Below are positions 42,889-53,332 of a stretch of DNA of 64,000 nucleotides, piece after piece (the stretch's first letter is position 1; each line of letters starts with the position of its first letter). The stretch is from an uncultured Dehalococcoidia bacterium (GTDB taxonomy: Bacteria; Chloroflexota; Dehalococcoidia; Lucifugimonadales; Lucifugimonadaceae). The stretch lies in assembly GCA_958295935.1 (NCBI GenBank), contig OY282385.1, positions 558,001-622,000 of the forward strand. The letters are read 5' to 3'. The position numbers were made by a program, and so were the translations under genes. Below the pieces are notes generated by a model that saw only the letters and a program-made list of their open reading frames with translations, searched no databases and was not told the DNA's origin.

Positions 42889-43080
42889 TGTTCCGTCTCC
42901 CTAAAGACCCAGCCGGAAACCGCGCCGATTATATGCGCCAGAGTATACGCTCATACCAAACCACCGTTTGCAACCCGCCCATCTCTTCCTCCGCCCCCGC
43001 TCCGACCAAATCCATACTCAACCGCACAAGTCCCGCACACCCCAACGGCCCCCCGGATTGGTAGTATCCAAAACCGCACC

Positions 43081-44862
43081 ATGACACTCCAGGAAAATCG
43101 CGAAAACCGCCAACAACTCGACCCCATCAGGTTCGAGGTCATACGAAACGCCCTCACACAGGCCACCGAGGAAATGGCCGCAGCCCTCAGGCGCAGCGCA
43201 TACTCCACAAACGTCAAAACGCGCCAAGACTTCTCCTGCGCATACTTCGACCCCCAACTGAGAGTCATCGCACAGGCCTTCACCCAGCCCGTACACCTCG
43301 GATCGTTCGTCGAACACGTCCCCAGGGCGATCAAACGCCAAGGAATCGAAAACCTCGGCCCCGGAGACATGATCCTCTCGAACGACCCCTACGGCGGAGG
43401 AGTACACCTCAACGACATCAGCCTCATAGGCCCCGTCCACTACGACTCCAAACTCGTGGGATATACCGCCTGCTTAGCGCACCACGTCGACGTCGGAGGC
43501 GGCGCACCAGCCTCCGTAGGCGCCTTCCAGGAGGTCTTCCAGGAAGGAGTGATAATCCCAGCCGTAAAGTTGGTAGAGGCCGGAAACATCGTGGAAGACG
43601 TATTCCGGCTAGTACTCGCACAGATCCGCTCCAAGAGAGAGACCGCCGGAGACTTCCGGGCACAGGTGGCCTCAAACCTCACCGGCGCACGGCGAGTAGG
43701 CGAAATCGTCCAGCGATTCGGCCTCTCGGAGTTCCTACGATACGTGGACGAAATAGTCGAGTACACCTCCCGACGAACCCAAGCCGGAATAGCAAAACTC
43801 CCCAAGGGCGTCTTCACGGCAGAGGGAGAGGTCGACAACGACGGCTTCACCGACCAGCCCGTGCGACTCAAGATAAAGATCGACATAGACGACCAGGGAG
43901 TGCTGTTCGACACCACCGGATCAGACCCGCAGCGCAGGGCCCCCGTCAACTCCACCTTTGCCCAAACCTTTTCAGCCTGCGCATACGCCCTACGCTCTCT
44001 CCTCGAAAAAGACCTGCCCGTCGACCACGGCTTCTACAAGTACGTCCGCATAAACGCTCCAAAGGGCACCGTCACCAACTGCGTACACCCAGCGCCCGTC
44101 GTCGGTGGATGGGAAACACATGTAAGACTCAACGACCTCATCTTCAAGGCCCTCTCAACGGCCATGCCGCACGACGTACCCGCCGGTACAAAGGCCATGC
44201 AGTGCCACTCAGGATTTGGCGGTGAACACCCGCGCACAGGAGAGTACTACTGCTACCTCGAAACACTGGCCGGAGGATACGGCGCCAGATCCACATCCGA
44301 CGGGCCGGACGCCGTGCAGGCACACGGACAGAACACCGAAAACGCACCGGTCGAAGAGGTCGAGAGCAACTACCCATTGCGTATACACCGATACGGCCTC
44401 ATTCCAGACTCCGAGGGACCAGGCAAACACCGCGGCGGCCTCGGACTACGCCGAGACTACCTCTTCCCATCACCAACCATCTTCACCATCCTCGCCGACC
44501 GCGACAAGGCCGGACCCCACGGCCTCTTTGGCGGAGGACCAGGCTCCATATCCGTATACGCACTGACGCGAAACGGAAGAGAACAACGCCTATCCTCCAA
44601 GACGACCGTGCAACTCCAGCCCGGCGACATAGTGTCTTACCGCACCTCAGGCGGAGGCGGATACGGACAACCCACAGATCGAGACCCCAACCGAGTACTC
44701 CAAGACGTACTCGACGGAAAAGTGTCTGCCGACCGGGCGCGCAGCGTCTACCGAGTCGCCCTCGGCAAAGACCGCGCAAGTGTCGACGAAGAGGAGACCG
44801 CCAGACTGAGACACTCGCGCCAAAACGCCAACAGGACCGACAAGCCCGAACGGCCCAACTAA
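43081..44862 (+). CDS. hyuB: Hydantoinase B/oxoprolinase-family subunit
   Basis: A 593-aa protein of the HyuB family, which with HyuA hydrolyses hydantoins, 5-oxoproline or (with a third subunit) carboxylates ketones, using ATP. Landmarks: FEVIRNALTQATEEMAAALR, GDMILSNDPYGGGVHLNDIS, GSDPQRRAPVNSTFAQ, and the C-terminal RGGLGLRRDY and SYRTSGGGGYGQP. The stop is one base before the hyuA start, so the genes are coupled. The substrate is not decidable. Confidence 0.93.
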   Translation: MTLQENRENRQQLDPIRFEVIRNALTQATEEMAAALRRSAYSTNVKTRQDFSCAYFDPQLRVIAQAFTQPVHLGSFVEHVPRAIKRQGIENLGPGDMILSNDPYGGGVHLNDISLIGPVHYDSKLVGYTACLAHHVDVGGGAPASVGAFQEVFQEGVIIPAVKLVEAGNIVEDVFRLVLAQIRSKRETAGDFRAQVASNLTGARRVGEIVQRFGLSEFLRYVDEIVEYTSRRTQAGIAKLPKGVFTAEGEVDNDGFTDQPVRLKIKIDIDDQGVLFDTTGSDPQRRAPVNSTFAQTFSACAYALRSLLEKDLPVDHGFYKYVRINAPKGTVTNCVHPAPVVGGWETHVRLNDLIFKALSTAMPHDVPAGTKAMQCHSGFGGEHPRTGEYYCYLETLAGGYGARSTSDGPDAVQAHGQNTENAPVEEVESNYPLRIHRYGLIPDSEGPGKHRGGLGLRRDYLFPSPTIFTILADRDKAGPHGLFGGGPGSISVYALTRNGREQRLSSKTTVQLQPGDIVSYRTSGGGGYGQPTDRDPNRVLQDVLDGKVSADRARSVYRVALGKDRASVDEEETARLRHSRQNANRTDKPERPN

Positions 44863-44863
44863 C

Positions 44864-46996
44864 GTGAACCATAACCCCGCCCCCAGATACCGCCTCGGCG
44901 TAGACATAGGCGGAACCTTCACCGACGGAGTCCTCATAGACAGCCGCTCCGGCGAGGCCGCCCACTCGAAAGTACTGTCCACACCCGCCGACCCGTCAAT
45001 CGCCTTCATGGAAGCCGTGAGGCCCCTCGCAAACGCAGCGCGCGCCAACCCGGAAGAAATCCAGTACCTCGTACACGCAACCACCGTCGCCACAAACGCC
45101 ATCATCGAGGGAACCACCGCTCGCGCCGCCTTCGTCACGACCCAAGGCTTCTCCGACATGCTGGAGATAGCCAGGCAGATCAGACCATCCCTCTACGACC
45201 TGAACTTCCAAAAGTCGCCGCCCCTCGTACCCAGACGCCTCTGCTTTGGAGTCCCTGAGCGCCTCGACGCCGAAGGCAACGTGATCACCCACCTCGACGA
45301 ATCCGCCGTGGAAGAAATCGCCGAACGCATCAGATCGGCGCGCGTGGAGTCCGTAGCCGTATGCCTGCTGCACGCATACCGCAACCCCGTACACGAAAGA
45401 CGCGTGGGAGAAATCTTGCGCGCAAAACTGCACGGAATACCCGTATCCCTATCCTCCGAGGTCGCACCCGAGTTCAGAGAGTACTTCCGAGCAAGCACCA
45501 CCGTCATCAACGCCGTGGTCAGGCCGCTCGTCGGCAGGTACCTCGCAAGCATCAGCCGAAGGCTCAGAGAACGAGACATGAAAGACGACCTGCTCGTCAT
45601 GCAGAGCAACGGCGGAGTCTACTCCGCTGATGCAGCCGTCGAGAGGCCCGTATACATGGTCGAGTCAGGACCAGCAGCAGGCGCTGTCGCCGCCGCACAC
45701 GTCGGAAACCTCGCAGGAAGACCCAACCTCGTCTCATTCGACATGGGAGGAACCACCGCAAAGGTCTGCATGATTCGAGGAGGAAAGCCCAGCGTAACCA
45801 AGGACTACACCGTCGGAGCCGAGGCGCAGCGAGGAGCCGGAGCCTTTGGAGGAGCCGGAGGATACCCCGTACGCACCCCCGTCATAGACCTCGTCGAAAT
45901 CGGAGCCGGAGGAGGCTCCATCGCATGGATCGACTCCGGCGGCGCCCTGCGAGTAGGACCCCACAGCGCAGGCGCTGACCCAGGGCCCGCATGTTACCAA
46001 TTGGGAGGCGATCAGCCCACCATCACCGACGCCAACCTCGCTCTCGGAAGACTAAACCCGGACCGGTTCGCAGGCGGAAAGATGAAACTGGACGCCCAGC
46101 GAGCCGTTGAAGCAATTCGCTCCCACTGCGCAAAACCCTTGGGAATGAGCGTCGAACAAACCGCAGACGGCATCATAGAAATCGCAAATACCGCCATGGT
46201 CAACGCCCTACGCCTCGTCTCCGTACAAAGGGGGCACGACCCAAGAGACTTCATACTCGTTGCATTCGGAGGAGCAGGACCCGCACACGCAGCGCGCATG
46301 GCCCAGGAAAGCGGCATGGCCGGAGTACTCATACCCCCAAGCCCAGGCACCGCCTCAGCGCTCGGCCTCCTCGCCACCGACCTACGCCTCGATCGCAGCG
46401 CCACCTACCTCAAACGAGCCCAGGACGTGGAACCATCCGCCTTGGCCGACCAGTTCAACATGCTCGAAATCCAGGGGGCCGAAGCGCTGCGTGAAGACCC
46501 CCGGAGCGGAAGCGTCATCTTCAACCGCTCAGTAGAAATGCGCTACGTGGGACAAAGCTTCGAACTCGACGTGCCCGCCCCGGAAGGCCCCTGCGACGCC
46601 GTATGGATCGAAGCCATCGTTCAAAGATTCCATGCAGAACACGAGCGCACATACGGCTTCAAAGCCACTCAGGAACCCGTCGAGTTGGTAAACCTCAGAG
46701 TCGCCGTCGTGAAACCCATCGACAAACCTCGCATACGACCGCTCCCCAAGGGAACCGCCGACGGCTCCGCAGCCGTCACCGGACACAGGCAGGTCTACTT
46801 CTCCGAAAACAGGAAATGGACCACCGCCGCCCTCTACGACCGATACGCCCTACTGCCGGAAAACAGAGCCCCGGGGCCCGCGGTCATCGAAGAGGACGAT
46901 TCCACCGTGCTGGTACCGCCGGGTTGGGCCGCTGACGTCGACGAACACGCAAACTTGATACTCACCCAAACGTCATCCACGCAAGGCCCCCAGTGA
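44864..46996 (+). CDS. hyuA: Hydantoinase A/oxoprolinase-family subunit
   Basis: A 710-aa actin-fold ATPase subunit from GTG 44864. The N-terminal phosphate-binding loop is YRLGVDIGGTFTDGVLID; VHATTVATNAIIEG, VESGPAAGAVAAAHVG and VSFDMGGTTAKVCMIRGG follow, then AFGGAGPAHAARMAQE. It forms the ATP-hydrolysing half of the HyuAB enzyme. Its last bases overlap the CocE gene (GTGA), indicating one operon. Confidence 0.93.
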   Translation: MNHNPAPRYRLGVDIGGTFTDGVLIDSRSGEAAHSKVLSTPADPSIAFMEAVRPLANAARANPEEIQYLVHATTVATNAIIEGTTARAAFVTTQGFSDMLEIARQIRPSLYDLNFQKSPPLVPRRLCFGVPERLDAEGNVITHLDESAVEEIAERIRSARVESVAVCLLHAYRNPVHERRVGEILRAKLHGIPVSLSSEVAPEFREYFRASTTVINAVVRPLVGRYLASISRRLRERDMKDDLLVMQSNGGVYSADAAVERPVYMVESGPAAGAVAAAHVGNLAGRPNLVSFDMGGTTAKVCMIRGGKPSVTKDYTVGAEAQRGAGAFGGAGGYPVRTPVIDLVEIGAGGGSIAWIDSGGALRVGPHSAGADPGPACYQLGGDQPTITDANLALGRLNPDRFAGGKMKLDAQRAVEAIRSHCAKPLGMSVEQTADGIIEIANTAMVNALRLVSVQRGHDPRDFILVAFGGAGPAHAARMAQESGMAGVLIPPSPGTASALGLLATDLRLDRSATYLKRAQDVEPSALADQFNMLEIQGAEALREDPRSGSVIFNRSVEMRYVGQSFELDVPAPEGPCDAVWIEAIVQRFHAEHERTYGFKATQEPVELVNLRVAVVKPIDKPRIRPLPKGTADGSAAVTGHRQVYFSENRKWTTAALYDRYALLPENRAPGPAVIEEDDSTVLVPPGWAADVDEHANLILTQTSSTQGPQ

Positions 46997-48732
46997 CCCA
47001 GACCTTCGGCAGAAAGCCCTTTCGCCTCATGATCGACCAGGCCGTCCCCATGCGGGACGGCGTCCGACTCTCCGCAGACCTCTATCTGCCGACCCAAGGC
47101 GGCCCATTCCCCGCCCTCCTCCTCAGAACCATCTACGACAACCAGGAACCGCGATACCTCGCATGGACGCGCCGATTCGTACAAGCCGGATACGCCGTGG
47201 TCCTGCAGGACTGCCGAGGAAGACACGACTCCGAAGGCGCTTGGGACCCATACCTGTGCGAACTCGAGGACGGCTTCGACACGCATGAGTGGGTCGGGCG
47301 CCAACCCTGGTGCGACGGAAACGTAGGAACGTTCGGCCTCTCATACCCCGGATTTACACAGACCCTGCCCGCAACCCTGCGCAGCAAGTACCTCAAAGCG
47401 CTCGTTCCCATCGCCTCGCAGCAGGACAACTACGGACACCACCGAGTAGACGGCGTCATACACCACGCCGTAAGCCTCTTCTTCGCCAACATGATGGGCC
47501 GAACCATGCAGCGAAACGCACTCGAACAACTCGACCAAAACCAGTTCTACCGAAAACTACCCCTCATCTCCGCCCTGGACGACATCGGAGACAACCCATA
47601 CTACCGAGGCGTCATAGAACACGAACGATACGACGAGTGGTGGAGTCGATACAGCCTGCGAAATCGCTACGCACAAGTCGAGTGCCCAGCCCTCTTCATA
47701 ACCGGATGGTTCGACTCCCTTCTACACGAAACCCTCCAAGTCTTCAACGGCTGGCGAAGCCGCGCACGCGCAGAACACGCAAGACGACTCACCAAACTCA
47801 TCGTAGGACCCTGGAGCCACCAGACCGCACCATGGGGCCGGGAACCCTTCGACCCCCAAGGCAGGTTTGAAGAACTCACTTTCGGACCACAGGCCGCAGA
47901 GGACGCAGCCGAAATGCACCTCCGATGGTACGACGCAAGGCTAAAGGGAAAAGATGACGGCATCGACTCAGAACCCCCCGTGAGACTCTTCATCATGGGC
48001 GCAAATGAGTGGCGATTTGAAAACGAATGGCCCCTCCAGCGCGCTGCCCAAGCCTCCTTCTACCTCGCAGGAAACGGAAGCTCGCCCCAAGGAGGCAGGC
48101 TCATGACCGAGCCGCCCGGCGACGAGAACCCGGACACCTTCACCTACGACCCCGCACACCCTGTCCCCTCATGGGGCGCACAGTACCAGACCCTCGACCT
48201 CAGCGGTCCAAGAGAACGCTCCCACCTCCAGGAAAGAGCCGACGTACTCATATACACCTCCGAGGTACTCACGCGAGACGTCGAAGTCACGGGCCCCGTC
48301 TCCGCTACCATCTACGCCGCATCCTCAGCCCCCGACACCGACTTCACCGCCGCACTCGTAGACCTACACCCGGACGGAAGATCGATCATTCTATGCGAGG
48401 GCATACGACGAGCACGCTTCCGAAAAGGTACCGACAGGCCAGAGTTGATGCAGCCAGGCAGCTGGTACCAGTTCCACGTCGACATGTGGGACACCAGCAA
48501 CCTCTTCAAGGCCGGACACCGAATACGCCTCGAAATCTCCAGCAGCAACTTCCCAAGATATGACCGCAACCTCAATACCGGTGGCCCCATCGGATACGAA
48601 ACCATATGGCAGGTCGCAGAGCAAACCATTTACCATGATGAAGTACGGCCCTCGCGCATCGATTTGCCCGTGATTCCACCTACCCCCAGACAGACGCCAA
48701 GATACACACCCGCCGGAGCTCGATCAGAATGA
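46993..48732 (+). CDS. CocE/NonD-family acyl hydrolase
   Basis: A 579-aa alpha/beta hydrolase with a C-terminal jelly-roll domain. The nucleophile elbow is GTFGLSYPGFTQ, the oxyanion Tyr region VQAGYAVVLQDCRGRHDSEG, and the catalytic His lies in VGPWSHQTAPWG. The X-Pro dipeptidyl-peptidase C domain begins near residue 330 and includes VTGPVSATIYAASSAPDTDF and RIRLEISSSNFPRYDRN. It hydrolyses esters or amides; substrate unknown. Start GTG 46993 overlaps hyuA and its stop overlaps the next gene (ATGA). Confidence 0.92.
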   Translation: MTQTFGRKPFRLMIDQAVPMRDGVRLSADLYLPTQGGPFPALLLRTIYDNQEPRYLAWTRRFVQAGYAVVLQDCRGRHDSEGAWDPYLCELEDGFDTHEWVGRQPWCDGNVGTFGLSYPGFTQTLPATLRSKYLKALVPIASQQDNYGHHRVDGVIHHAVSLFFANMMGRTMQRNALEQLDQNQFYRKLPLISALDDIGDNPYYRGVIEHERYDEWWSRYSLRNRYAQVECPALFITGWFDSLLHETLQVFNGWRSRARAEHARRLTKLIVGPWSHQTAPWGREPFDPQGRFEELTFGPQAAEDAAEMHLRWYDARLKGKDDGIDSEPPVRLFIMGANEWRFENEWPLQRAAQASFYLAGNGSSPQGGRLMTEPPGDENPDTFTYDPAHPVPSWGAQYQTLDLSGPRERSHLQERADVLIYTSEVLTRDVEVTGPVSATIYAASSAPDTDFTAALVDLHPDGRSIILCEGIRRARFRKGTDRPELMQPGSWYQFHVDMWDTSNLFKAGHRIRLEISSSNFPRYDRNLNTGGPIGYETIWQVAEQTIYHDEVRPSRIDLPVIPPTPRQTPRYTPAGARSE

Positions 48733-50045
48733 CAATGACCAACCGCATGTTGAGGATCCCGCTAGTCAACTACGCGCGTAACCCAGGAACCTGGCTCGGA
48801 ATCCTCGCCATCCTCTGCCTCTCCATAGCCGCATGCTCACAAGATGAGCCCGAGGTCGGCTCCCAGGATGAGTTCCAGCCCGGCCCGCTGGGGGCTGTCG
48901 AGATCGCTCCCGGAGAAGCTATACAAATACGCTCCATGAACGTACTAACAGGACTCAGAAATCTGGGTGACCCAAACATGAGAGGAACAGAACTCGCAGT
49001 CGAAGACTACGGACCCATAAAGGAATGGGAAGTCTCCATGGGCGCAGCCATCGACTCCCGATGCACCGCCGAAGGCGGAAGAGCAGCCGCCCAAACCGTA
49101 ACCGGAGACCCGCGTGTCCTCGGAGCCATAGGAACCTACTGCTCCGTCGCAGCAGCAGCAGCAGCCCCGATCATAAGCGATGCCGGACTCGTAATGGTCG
49201 CACCATCAAACACCTCCCCATCACTAACATCAGACCTTGAAGGAAACCCGGGATCCAATCACCACGACGGCTACTACAGGGTCGCCAACAACGACCTCCA
49301 CCAAGCCAAATTCGTCGCCAAGTACGCATACAACGAACTCGGCATCCGAAGCGTAGCCGCTATTCATGACGGAGACCCATACACCACCGGCCTGACAGGC
49401 GCCTTCAAGACCGAATTCGAAAAACTCGGCGGAAGCGTAGAACTGCTCGCCGTCGCAAGGGGAGACACACAGATGACCCCCGTGCTCACCAGCGCCGCCG
49501 CCGAGAATCCAGACGCACTCTTCTTCCCAATCTTCCCCCTCGAAGCAACACACATAGTTCAACAGATCGGAGACGTTCCAGGACTCGAAGACGTAACCCT
49601 CATCGCAGGCGCAGCACTCCTCACTCCCGAATTCCTCGCCCTGCCCGAAACGGAAGGAACCTACTTCCCAAGCAACGAATTCGTCTTCACCGACACCACA
49701 AACCAGGCCACCGGACGCAGAGGAGACGAACTCGACGCCGTATACCACGAAAGGTATGGCGTCGACCTGACCTCCACATACCTCTCACACGCATACGACG
49801 CCACCACCATTCTGCTCAACGCCATAGAAAGGACAGCCGTCGAACAGAACGGAAAACTATACGTCGACCGCGCCAAGCTCCGGGAAAACCTCACCGCCAC
49901 CAGCGGCTTCCAAGGAATCGTAGGCTCCCTAACCTGCGACGAATTCGGAGACTGCGGTACCGCTCGAATCCTGATACTCCACCACACCGACTCCAACGTC
50001 ACCGACGTCGAAATGCTCCCAATCGTATCCCGATCCGCACCATGA
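48729..50045 (+). CDS. Branched-chain amino-acid-type ABC binding lipoprotein (LivK-like)
   Basis: A 438-aa periplasmic-binding-protein-family lipoprotein. The leader contains a hydrophobic span and lipobox LSIAAC, predicting membrane anchoring at Cys. The type I binding fold is visible as GTELAVEDYG, VLGAIGTYCSVAAAAAAPII and VAPSNTSPSLTSD. No LivHMGF permease or ATPase genes adjoin it, so it either works with a transporter elsewhere or as a sensor. It is the last gene of the coupled hyuB-hyuA-cocE operon (ATGA overlap). Confidence 0.88.
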   Translation: MTMTNRMLRIPLVNYARNPGTWLGILAILCLSIAACSQDEPEVGSQDEFQPGPLGAVEIAPGEAIQIRSMNVLTGLRNLGDPNMRGTELAVEDYGPIKEWEVSMGAAIDSRCTAEGGRAAAQTVTGDPRVLGAIGTYCSVAAAAAAPIISDAGLVMVAPSNTSPSLTSDLEGNPGSNHHDGYYRVANNDLHQAKFVAKYAYNELGIRSVAAIHDGDPYTTGLTGAFKTEFEKLGGSVELLAVARGDTQMTPVLTSAAAENPDALFFPIFPLEATHIVQQIGDVPGLEDVTLIAGAALLTPEFLALPETEGTYFPSNEFVFTDTTNQATGRRGDELDAVYHERYGVDLTSTYLSHAYDATTILLNAIERTAVEQNGKLYVDRAKLRENLTATSGFQGIVGSLTCDEFGDCGTARILILHHTDSNVTDVEMLPIVSRSAP

Positions 50046-50140
50046 CCCAGCCATAACCCAAAGCCCGCACAACCTCAGCACGGCCACGACATTCACACGT
50101 TCCTCAGCAGGCCCGCCCACAACCCAAAGGCCGACCAATC

Positions 50141-51484
50141 TCAGCCGAAACACTCCTCCAGCGTTTCAACCGACAAATCCGTGATCACACGGCCCGCTGA
50201 TCGCGAAAGCCTGCTCACGTACGCCGAGCGGTGCGTCTCATAACCCCCCTGACGAAAGGCCGCCTCCGTCGGTACGTAACCGCACCACCCGTTCGTAAGC
50301 TCCGATACCAGCGTCACCTCGAAAGGAGATCGCGCCTTGATCTCCAACCCATACTCCACGAACAACTCCGCAGGATTGCTCGAAATCGCAGTCCCAGACG
50401 TGGAAACCGCCCCAACCTCCACCAGGCAAGAACTCCCCGACCGCTCCCTCACCGCCAACTCCTCCGCCCGCCAGCGAGCACGGTCGAACGCCTGAATACC
50501 AGCCCCCCGACCGCGACAAAAGTCGTCGCAAAACCGCGACTCGGAAAGCGGACGATCCGGTATCGCCGCCACCCGGCGGGCAAAGCGCACGTCCCGGATC
50601 TCCCGCCGCTCCACCCCCGCAACGTCACGCGCCCAGGCCTCCGCCAACCGCGCGCCGATCTTGCGAGCCGCAGACCACCCGTCCACAGGCGGCGCAACGT
50701 CCGGATCCTGCCAGGAAGTATCCCCGCAAGCCCCCGCAAAGTACACAGTCGGAACCGAACGCGAAACCATCTCCCGCACCGCATCCCCGAACCTCCCCCC
50801 GAAATCGCGATGAAACACCTCCGAATCCGGACGACCAGGCGCCGGGCTCCCGCCAACCACGTGATTGTGAGCCGAAAACGACGTCACCAAAGCTATAGGA
50901 GAACCATCCGGTTCCTCGAACAGCCAGTAACCCAGATCCGGATCCACCGGCCCGGCCGGCGGATTCGACGGATCGCGATCCAGTGAAAACACCATGTCGA
51001 CCCCGCCGTCTGCACGAAGATAACGCCGGTTGAACGTCAAAGAGTCCGTCCGCGCGTTCCCCACAGCCAGCACCGCCGGGCGAAGCCGCTCCATCGCCGT
51101 ACCAACCGCATCCGCCAAACGCTCCACGAACCACTCCCCATACTCAGCGTCCGGCTCCGACACCTCCGACGCCATCCAGCTCCGCGCCAACCCCGGCGCC
51201 GTGTGCGTATGCGTCGCCCCAATCATCACCTGGGACGCAGGTATCCCGGTCCTGATCGAAGCCGCCTCCCGAAAACGCTCAGCGTGCCGGCGGTCGATCA
51301 TCGTCACGTCCGCCGAAACCAACGCACCTGTCGTTGCCCCATCCGTAAAAACCACCGCATGAGCCAGCAGATCGCTATCCTCATCCGCGTTCCTACGCAT
51401 AGGGCGCCCGCCCCAGCTGAAACCCCGCTCAGGGGTAATATCTACCGTGCAGGCCCCCGCCATGCCGTTGCCAGCGGAAAACAC
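50141..51484 (-). CDS. Neutral/alkaline ceramidase-like protein
   Basis: A 447-aa protein resembling the N-terminal catalytic domain of neutral/alkaline non-lysosomal ceramidases: the start AGACTVDITPERGFSWGGRP, the metal-binding motif MIGATHTHTAPGL, FSAHNHVVGG and YFAGACGDTSWQDP. The second, C-terminal ceramidase domain is missing, as in many bacterial homologues of unknown substrate. No export signal is evident. Start GTG 51484 has a GAGGGGG upstream; ATG 51463 is an alternative. Confidence 0.8.
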   Translation of the reverse strand: MFSAGNGMAGACTVDITPERGFSWGGRPMRRNADEDSDLLAHAVVFTDGATTGALVSADVTMIDRRHAERFREAASIRTGIPASQVMIGATHTHTAPGLARSWMASEVSEPDAEYGEWFVERLADAVGTAMERLRPAVLAVGNARTDSLTFNRRYLRADGGVDMVFSLDRDPSNPPAGPVDPDLGYWLFEEPDGSPIALVTSFSAHNHVVGGSPAPGRPDSEVFHRDFGGRFGDAVREMVSRSVPTVYFAGACGDTSWQDPDVAPPVDGWSAARKIGARLAEAWARDVAGVERREIRDVRFARRVAAIPDRPLSESRFCDDFCRGRGAGIQAFDRARWRAEELAVRERSGSSCLVEVGAVSTSGTAISSNPAELFVEYGLEIKARSPFEVTLVSELTNGWCGYVPTEAAFRQGGYETHRSAYVSRLSRSAGRVITDLSVETLEECFG

Positions 51485-51526
51485 GCGCCAAACCCCCTCA
51501 CGCAGCAGAAGCGGCCAACGAAACCC

Positions 51527-51919
51527 CTAACTCCAATCCTCATACTCCGCGCGCCGCGTCTTTCGCGAAAACTGCAAGTGCACACCGTCCGGATCGTAGA
51601 AACTCGCTATCGTCCTGCCCGAACGACTGCCCTCCTGCGGTGAAACGTGGAACTCAACCCCCAGGTACTTCGCCTCACGGTACGCAGCCTCCACGCTATC
51701 CACCTCGAAGGAAATGTGGTCGATACCCGTCTTCTGACCCGCCTTCACCTGATGCAACTCCACCCCAACCGGAACGCCGCCCCCGTGAGTGGACATGTAC
51801 ACCGCATCCCCCCCGTCGTTCGTGCCGTCAGGGCAAAATCCCAGCTTGCGGTAGAAATCCACCGACTTGCCGATGTCGTTCACAAACAAATCCATGTGCT
51901 CCAACCTGATCAATCGCAT
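51527..51919 (-). CDS. VOC (glyoxalase/bleomycin-resistance) family protein
   Basis: ATG 51919 gives 130 aa with two beta-alpha-beta-beta-beta modules: LEHMDLFVNDIGKSVDFYRK with the first metal His, VGVELHQVKAGQ, then DHISFEVDSVEAAYREA and SFYDPDGVHLQFSRK. The metal-ligand pattern (His, Glu/His, His, Gln) is compatible with glyoxalase- or dioxygenase-like lyases. The open frame further upstream lacks similarity. It sits 42 bp before the ceramidase-like gene in transcription order. Confidence 0.88.
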   Translation of the reverse strand: MRLIRLEHMDLFVNDIGKSVDFYRKLGFCPDGTNDGGDAVYMSTHGGGVPVGVELHQVKAGQKTGIDHISFEVDSVEAAYREAKYLGVEFHVSPQEGSRSGRTIASFYDPDGVHLQFSRKTRRAEYEDWS

Positions 51920-52159
51920 TCTGAACGCCCCTTCCAAGAATTGAGCCCCAACCAACCGACCCGCGGAAACCGCGGCGCGGCCAAGGCCATTGTCAAACGG
52001 AAACCGAAAACGCACTCCGGCCCCACTGCCCGCCATCTTGTCATACCATCACTATCCGCGCACGGAAAGCCCCGCGCGCTCACCGGCTCCGCCGCGAGAC
52101 ACCGAAACCATACCCGCCCACGACCGCAAAGCAAAGAAACGCCCCCGGAGGTAAAGCAA

Positions 52160-53332
52160 TTGGTGACGCTCCAAGAACTCGAACAAGACCCATACGCCGC
52201 ACTCGGAGTACGAAAGTTCATCAACGCCACCTGCCACCACACCATACTGGGAGGCACACTCATACCGGAGACGTCCCTCAGCGCCATGAGAGCCGCAGCA
52301 AACGACGCGGTCGACATGCTCGAACTACAGAAGGCCGCAGGAAAGGTCATAGCCCACTACACCCACGCAGACGACGCTTTCATAGTCTCAGGATGCGCAG
52401 CAGCCATGCTCGTAGGAACCGCTGCCGTACTCACCGGCACAGACCGAGCCAAGGCGGAACAACTCCCAGACCTCACCGGAATGAAGAGCCGATGCATCGC
52501 CAAGCGCTTCAACCGTAGAACTACCCCCGAAGGAACCCAATACGTAGACCACGGATACGCCATCGCAGTACAGACGGCCGGAGTGAGCTTTACCGAAATC
52601 GGAGAAGACGAAATCGCATCTACCGACGAGTACCAAAGCGCCTTCGACGACGACGTAGCAATGGTCTACTGGATCGGATACGCCCCACCCGGAGACATAC
52701 CCCTCGAAGACGTCATAGACATAGCCCACTCCCACGGCGTACCAGTACTCGTAGACGCATCCAACTCACTGCCCCCGCGCGAAAACCTCTACCGATTCAT
52801 AGACCTCGGAGCCGATCTCGTCTGCTTCTCCGGAGGAAAAGGCATACAGGGCCCGCAGGGAGCCGGAATCATCGCAGGAAGACAGGACCTCATAGACGCC
52901 GTAGCCATGCAGTCCTCGCCAAACCACGGCATCGGACGCGTATGCAAGGTCAGCAAGGAAGAGGTAGTCGGGCAAATCGCCTCCCTCGTATGGTGGGCTG
53001 AGCAGGACGACGAAGACCGCATCACCGAGCACCACCGCAAGAGCGCACTACTCCTCGACGACGTCAAGAACCTCCCCTACATGAAAGCCCAAATCGTCTT
53101 TCCCGATCACTACCAAAGGCCATACCCCACAGTACACGTCAAACCAACACGGAAAGCGGGAATCACCGGCGACGACCTGCGGCAGGCCCTGAGAGATGGC
53201 GAACCAGCCATCGCCGGAATGACCGACCCGAACGACCCGGACGTAGTGCGACTCGACGTGCGACTCCTCGAAGAACATGAGATAAAGTCCATCGCCGGAA
53301 GGCTGGCCGACATATTCGCCCCCAAGCCGTAG
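52160..53332 (+). CDS. PLP-dependent DgaE/SelA-like lyase
   Basis: TTG 52160 (or GTG 52163), with GGAGG at 52147-52151, gives about 390 aa; the open frame to 51647 is a shadow over the VOC gene. It is a fold-type I PLP protein: FINATCHHTILGGTLIPE, FIVSGCAAAMLVGTAAVL, VPVLVDASNSLPPRENL, the PLP Lys in VCFSGGKGIQGPQGAG, and GIGRVCKVSKEEVVGQIASL. These match D-glucosaminate-6-phosphate ammonia-lyase-type enzymes better than selenocysteine synthase, which is longer and has an extra N-terminal tRNA-binding domain. It precedes the peptide transporter genes. Confidence 0.85.
   Translation: MVTLQELEQDPYAALGVRKFINATCHHTILGGTLIPETSLSAMRAAANDAVDMLELQKAAGKVIAHYTHADDAFIVSGCAAAMLVGTAAVLTGTDRAKAEQLPDLTGMKSRCIAKRFNRRTTPEGTQYVDHGYAIAVQTAGVSFTEIGEDEIASTDEYQSAFDDDVAMVYWIGYAPPGDIPLEDVIDIAHSHGVPVLVDASNSLPPRENLYRFIDLGADLVCFSGGKGIQGPQGAGIIAGRQDLIDAVAMQSSPNHGIGRVCKVSKEEVVGQIASLVWWAEQDDEDRITEHHRKSALLLDDVKNLPYMKAQIVFPDHYQRPYPTVHVKPTRKAGITGDDLRQALRDGEPAIAGMTDPNDPDVVRLDVRLLEEHEIKSIAGRLADIFAPKP

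Noticed and set aside
51647-52159. N-terminal extension of the DgaE-like gene
   Set aside because: It overlaps the VOC gene on the other strand, is basic and low-complexity, and a GGAGG site marks the start at 52160.
52160-53332. Possible SelA (selenocysteine synthase), which would fit the selenoprotein cluster
   Set aside because: The protein is about 70 residues shorter than SelA, lacks its N-terminal tRNA-binding part, and its motifs (SGGKGIQGPQ, GIGRVCKVSKEE) fit DgaE-type ammonia lyases; it lies 47 kb from the Sec genes beside sugar/peptide genes.
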